Below are positions 43,839 through 46,648 of a stretch of DNA of 46,648 nucleotides, in pieces. Each line of letters opens with the position of its first letter. Positions within the stretch are counted from its first letter, which is position 1. A program made the translations under genes and the position numbers. Origin of the DNA: Paracoccaceae bacterium (lineage in GTDB: Bacteria > Pseudomonadota > Alphaproteobacteria > Rhodobacterales > Rhodobacteraceae); NCBI GenBank assembly GCA_029938175.1, contig JAPYON010000006.1, positions 1-46,648 on the forward strand, given 5' to 3'. The notes under the pieces are model-generated. The model was not told where the DNA came from and did no database searches. It was given only the letters and a program-made list of their open reading frames with translations.

Positions 43839-44192
43839 ATGGCACGAGTAACCGTTGAAGACTGCATCGACAAAGTCCCTAACCGCTTTGAACTGGTAAT
43901 GCTTGCCGCACATCGTGCGCGCGAACTGTCGTTGGGTGCAGAACTGACCGTCGAACGTGACAACGACAAAAACCCTGTTATTTCGCTTCGCGAAATTGCC
44001 GAAGAAACGCTGACCGCCGAGCATCTGCGTGAAACAGCAATCGAATCGCACCAGACCCAGATCGAGGTTGATGAAGCTGAAGAAGATCAGATGACTCTGC
44101 TGATGGGCGCCGAAGAAGGCGACAGCGCCGAAAACGATATGTCCGAGGAAAATCTGCTTCGTGCCTTGATGGAAGCACAAGAAGCCAAGTAA
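43839..44192 (+). CDS. rpoZ: RNA polymerase omega subunit
   Basis: The 117-residue protein starts [20 protein letters not shown] and continues [20 protein letters not shown], the conserved omega core. The acidic C-terminus ([14 protein letters not shown] and on) is usual in this order. It helps assemble RNA polymerase and forms part of a ppGpp site in many proteobacteria. It is followed by rsh after 40 bases, so the alarmone synthase is made together with a polymerase subunit. Confidence 0.96.
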   Translation: MARVTVEDCIDKVPNRFELVMLAAHRARELSLGAELTVERDNDKNPVISLREIAEETLTAEHLRETAIESHQTQIEVDEAEEDQMTLLMGAEEGDSAENDMSEENLLRALMEAQEAK

Positions 44193-44232
44193 GCTACGGC
44201 ACGGGGGACACTCCCCCAACGGAGCCTGCCAG

Positions 44233-46356
44233 ATGATTGATGTCGACGATCTGCTTGATCTCGTCCGAGCTTATAATCCGCAAACCGACGCTGATTTGAT
44301 CCGCGAGGCGTATTCCTTTGGCTTGGCCGCGCATAAAGGACAGTTTCGAAAGTCGGGCGAGCCATATTTCAGCCATCCCATTGAAGTCGCGGCCCTACTG
44401 GCCGAGGTCAAGCTTGATGACGCCACTATCATCACTGCCCTTCTGCACGACACGATCGAGGATACAGGCGCAACCTATAAAGAAATTGATACGAAGTTCG
44501 GCGATGAAATAGCGCAACTTGTAGACGGCGTTACCAAGCTGACCAATCTTGAGCTGTCCTCAGTTGAAACCGCGCAGGCCGAGAATTTCCGGAAGCTGCT
44601 GCTGGCCATGTCCAAAGACGTGCGCGTTCTGCTCGTTAAGCTCGCCGACCGTCTGCACAACATGCGGACCATCAAGTCGATGCCGGGTGACAAGCAACGC
44701 AAAAAAGCGCACGAAACAATGGAGATTTACGCGCCGCTGGCTGGCCGCGTGGGTATGCAGTATATCCGCGACGAACTGGAGGACCTGTGTTTCGCGGTTC
44801 TCAACCCTGACGCGCGCAACTCGATCATGCGACGGTTTATTACGCTACGTGCAGAAACCGGCAATCTTATTCCGGTAATTATCGAAGATATTGGAAAAGC
44901 GCTGGCCCGCCATGACGTCCTAGCGCAAGTGACAGGTCGCGAGAAACGCCCCTATTCGATCTGGCGCAAGATGGAAGAAACCGGCCAAGGTTTTCATCGT
45001 CTGTCCGACATATACGGCTTTCGCATCATCACTAAAAACGAGCGCGACGCGTATATCGCGCTAGGGGCTGTGCACCAGCGTTGGAAGGCGATTCCGGGGC
45101 GGTTCAAAGATTACATCAGCCAACCCAAAACCAACGGGTACCGCTCGATCCAGACCACGGTGTCGGGGCGCGATGCCAAGCGGGTCGAGGTGCAAATCCG
45201 CACCCACGAGATGCACATCGTGGCAGAATCCGGCGTTGCGGCCCACTGGGCATATCGTGACGGCGAGCGCTTCAAGAACCCGTTTGCTGTGGACCCTTTC
45301 CACTGGCTGCGCGGCTTGATTGACGGCTTTGAAAACGCCGAGAACCCCAATGAATACCTTGAGCACGTGAAACTGGAAATGTTTCAGGATCAGGTTTTCT
45401 GCTTCACGCCTAAAGGCGCGGTTATCAACCTTCCGCGCGGGGCTACCCCGATTGATTTTGCTTATGCCATCCACACTCGCATTGGCGACAGTTGTGTAGG
45501 CGCAAAGATTGACGGTAAACGTGTGCCGCTTTGGACACGTTTACGTAATGGTCAGTCGGTCGAAATCATTCGCGCCGACAGCCAACGTCCACAACCAAGC
45601 TGGGAAGACATGGTCGTAACTGGCCGCGCAAAATCCGCCATTCGGCGTTCGCTACGCGACGAGCACAAAGCAGGGCACATCCGTCTCGGTGCCGAAATCG
45701 CACGGGTTGCATTGGGAAAAATCGGCAAGAAAGCAACCGACAAGGCTTTGTCCACCGCAGCCAAGAATATGGGGTTAGGATCGAAAGATGATCTTTTGGC
45801 GCAGATTGGCACGACACAGGTCACAGGCAATGATCTGGCCATGGCCCTATACCCTGAACTGTTGAAAAAATCCGAGGTTAAAGGCGAGAAGCCTGCCGCC
45901 GAGGTGGTTGGCCTTAAAGAAGGTCAGAGCCACATTCCGGCGAAATGCTGTAAACCGCTGCCCGGCGAACGCATTGTAGGTATAATCGCACGCGGGCGCG
46001 GGGTCGTCGTGCATACGATCGATTGCGACGCGCTGGAAGCATACGAGGGCGAGCCGGACAACTGGATCGACCTGCGTTGGACCGAGGGTATGTCGACGGC
46101 CACGCACAACACCACAATCGAGATCATTATGGCCAATGACGCAGGCGTGCTTGGCCGCATATGCACTTTGATCGGCGAGCATAATGCCAACATCGCGGAT
46201 ATCCATTTCACCGATCGTAAGCCCGACTTTTACCGTATCATGGTGGATATGCAGGTTCGCAACGCTACGCACATGATGCACATACGCACCGCAATCGAGG
46301 CGGACGCTGACATTGCCTCGGTGATAAGATACAGAAATCCCAAAAATAATAGATGA
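44233..46356 (+). CDS. rsh: Bifunctional (p)ppGpp synthetase/hydrolase Rsh
   Basis: The 707-residue RelA/SpoT protein has an HD hydrolase domain (SHPIEVAALLAEV, ALLHDTIEDTGATY), a synthetase domain (KRPYSIWRKM, then RFKD at residues 290-293 in PGRFKDYISQPKTNGYRSI), a TGS domain near PRGATPIDFAYAIHTRIGDS and a C-terminal ACT domain. The RxKD motif and intact HD pair indicate that it can both make and degrade the alarmone. It is the single stringent-response enzyme expected in this order. Confidence 0.95.
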   Translation: MIDVDDLLDLVRAYNPQTDADLIREAYSFGLAAHKGQFRKSGEPYFSHPIEVAALLAEVKLDDATIITALLHDTIEDTGATYKEIDTKFGDEIAQLVDGVTKLTNLELSSVETAQAENFRKLLLAMSKDVRVLLVKLADRLHNMRTIKSMPGDKQRKKAHETMEIYAPLAGRVGMQYIRDELEDLCFAVLNPDARNSIMRRFITLRAETGNLIPVIIEDIGKALARHDVLAQVTGREKRPYSIWRKMEETGQGFHRLSDIYGFRIITKNERDAYIALGAVHQRWKAIPGRFKDYISQPKTNGYRSIQTTVSGRDAKRVEVQIRTHEMHIVAESGVAAHWAYRDGERFKNPFAVDPFHWLRGLIDGFENAENPNEYLEHVKLEMFQDQVFCFTPKGAVINLPRGATPIDFAYAIHTRIGDSCVGAKIDGKRVPLWTRLRNGQSVEIIRADSQRPQPSWEDMVVTGRAKSAIRRSLRDEHKAGHIRLGAEIARVALGKIGKKATDKALSTAAKNMGLGSKDDLLAQIGTTQVTGNDLAMALYPELLKKSEVKGEKPAAEVVGLKEGQSHIPAKCCKPLPGERIVGIIARGRGVVVHTIDCDALEAYEGEPDNWIDLRWTEGMSTATHNTTIEIIMANDAGVLGRICTLIGEHNANIADIHFTDRKPDFYRIMVDMQVRNATHMMHIRTAIEADADIASVIRYRNPKNNR

Positions 46357-46424
46357 TGTTGCTGGTATTCGGCAATTTATTGGCTCATAACTTTGCTAGA
46401 TACTTCGCCTAAGGACTCGGAAAA

Positions 46425-46648
46425 ATGATATTAAAAAGACGGGATAAACAATCGCTGTTTCAGCGTTTGCGTGCCCTGCTTTTTCCCGGAAAGGGCTGGA
46501 ACCGCAGTCTTAAATACGTCGGCCATCGTATAAAGCGCCTACCGGACACCTCGCATAAAATTGCACTCGGGGCAGCCATCGGAACATTCGTCTGTTTCTC
46601 GCCTATCCTTGGCGTACACATGGCGATGGCCTTGATTCTGGTCTATAT
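46425..46648 (+). CDS. DUF2062-domain membrane protein (partial, runs off the window)
   Basis: From the ATG at 46425, 74 codons remain open to the window end. The basic start MILKRRDKQSLFQRLRALLF is followed by RIKRLPDTSHKIALGAAIGT and FVCFSPILGVHMAMALIL. The GxxxGxFxxFSPxxGxH pattern is the DUF2062 signature, a small membrane domain of unknown function. The gene order rpoZ-rsh-DUF2062 is common in Rhodobacterales, where pdxJ and acpS usually follow. Confidence 0.85.
   Translation, partial: MILKRRDKQSLFQRLRALLFPGKGWNRSLKYVGHRIKRLPDTSHKIALGAAIGTFVCFSPILGVHMAMALILVY

Noticed and set aside
1-46648. CRISPR arrays, complete insertion sequences, prophage or tRNA genes
   Set aside because: No regularly spaced repeats, transposase motifs, terminal inverted repeats, phage structural genes or cloverleaf-like sequences were seen on reading.

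Overview
The window looks like chromosome from an alphaproteobacterium of the Rhodobacterales, probably the Roseobacter group. Supporting signs are the rpoZ – bifunctional Rsh – DUF2062 gene order at the right end, a def – def-like – fmt cluster, an L-malyl-CoA/beta-methylmalyl-CoA lyase (Mcl1), a SoeABC-type sulfite dehydrogenase and extensive polyamine import genes. All calls come from reading translations and motifs by eye; no database was searched.

Layout. 1-4.2 kb (+): tail of a membrane protein, a GNAT acetyltransferase, a TerB/J-domain protein, an endonuclease/exonuclease/phosphatase protein and oligoendopeptidase PepF. 4.5-14 kb (-): a polyamine cluster. A glutamine-synthetase-like ligase is followed by potF-potG-potH-potI-speB (binding protein, ATPase, two permeases, agmatinase), then by a shortened UspA, puuA and puuB. 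14-19.7 kb (+): an orphan TauA-like binding protein and soeABC. 19.7-24.8 kb (-): a DMT transporter relic, an acyl-CoA ligase, an HNH/SDR relic chimera and parC. 25-27.7 kb (+): a core MetE-like methyltransferase, an SDR, a HIG1-type membrane protein and a PduO-type cobalamin adenosyltransferase. 27.7-31.8 kb: an SGNH-hydrolase-like relic, etfBA, a frameshifted orphan and 3-hydroxybutyryl-CoA dehydrogenase. 31.8-36.4 kb (-): accA, mcl1, an MFS exporter and a PatB-type C-S lyase. 36.5-40.4 kb (+): def, a def-like gene lacking its catalytic residues, fmt, a wholly decayed cobalt-type nitrile hydratase operon and a small membrane protein. 40.4-43 kb (-): rnhA, a methyltransferase, ispH and a NYN-domain gene. 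43.1 kb to the end (+): folK, rpoZ, rsh and a partial DUF2062 gene.

How the genes work together. The polyamine block can import putrescine or related amines, produce putrescine from agmatine, and route it through gamma-glutamylation and oxidation. TauA plus SoeABC suggests sulfonate or sulfite use. EtfAB, the hydroxyacyl-CoA dehydrogenase, AccA, Mcl1 and the cobalamin adenosyltransferase fit acyl-CoA and ethylmalonyl-CoA metabolism, although they are not one operon.

The most striking pattern is gene decay scattered among intact housekeeping genes. At least six accessory genes carry in-frame stops, frameshifts or truncations: all three nitrile hydratase genes, a DMT transporter, an SDR and an HNH endonuclease. 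An SGNH-like hydrolase and an orphan membrane protein probably do too. Most lesions are single and recent-looking. I saw no CRISPR array, intact insertion sequence, prophage, tRNA or rRNA.
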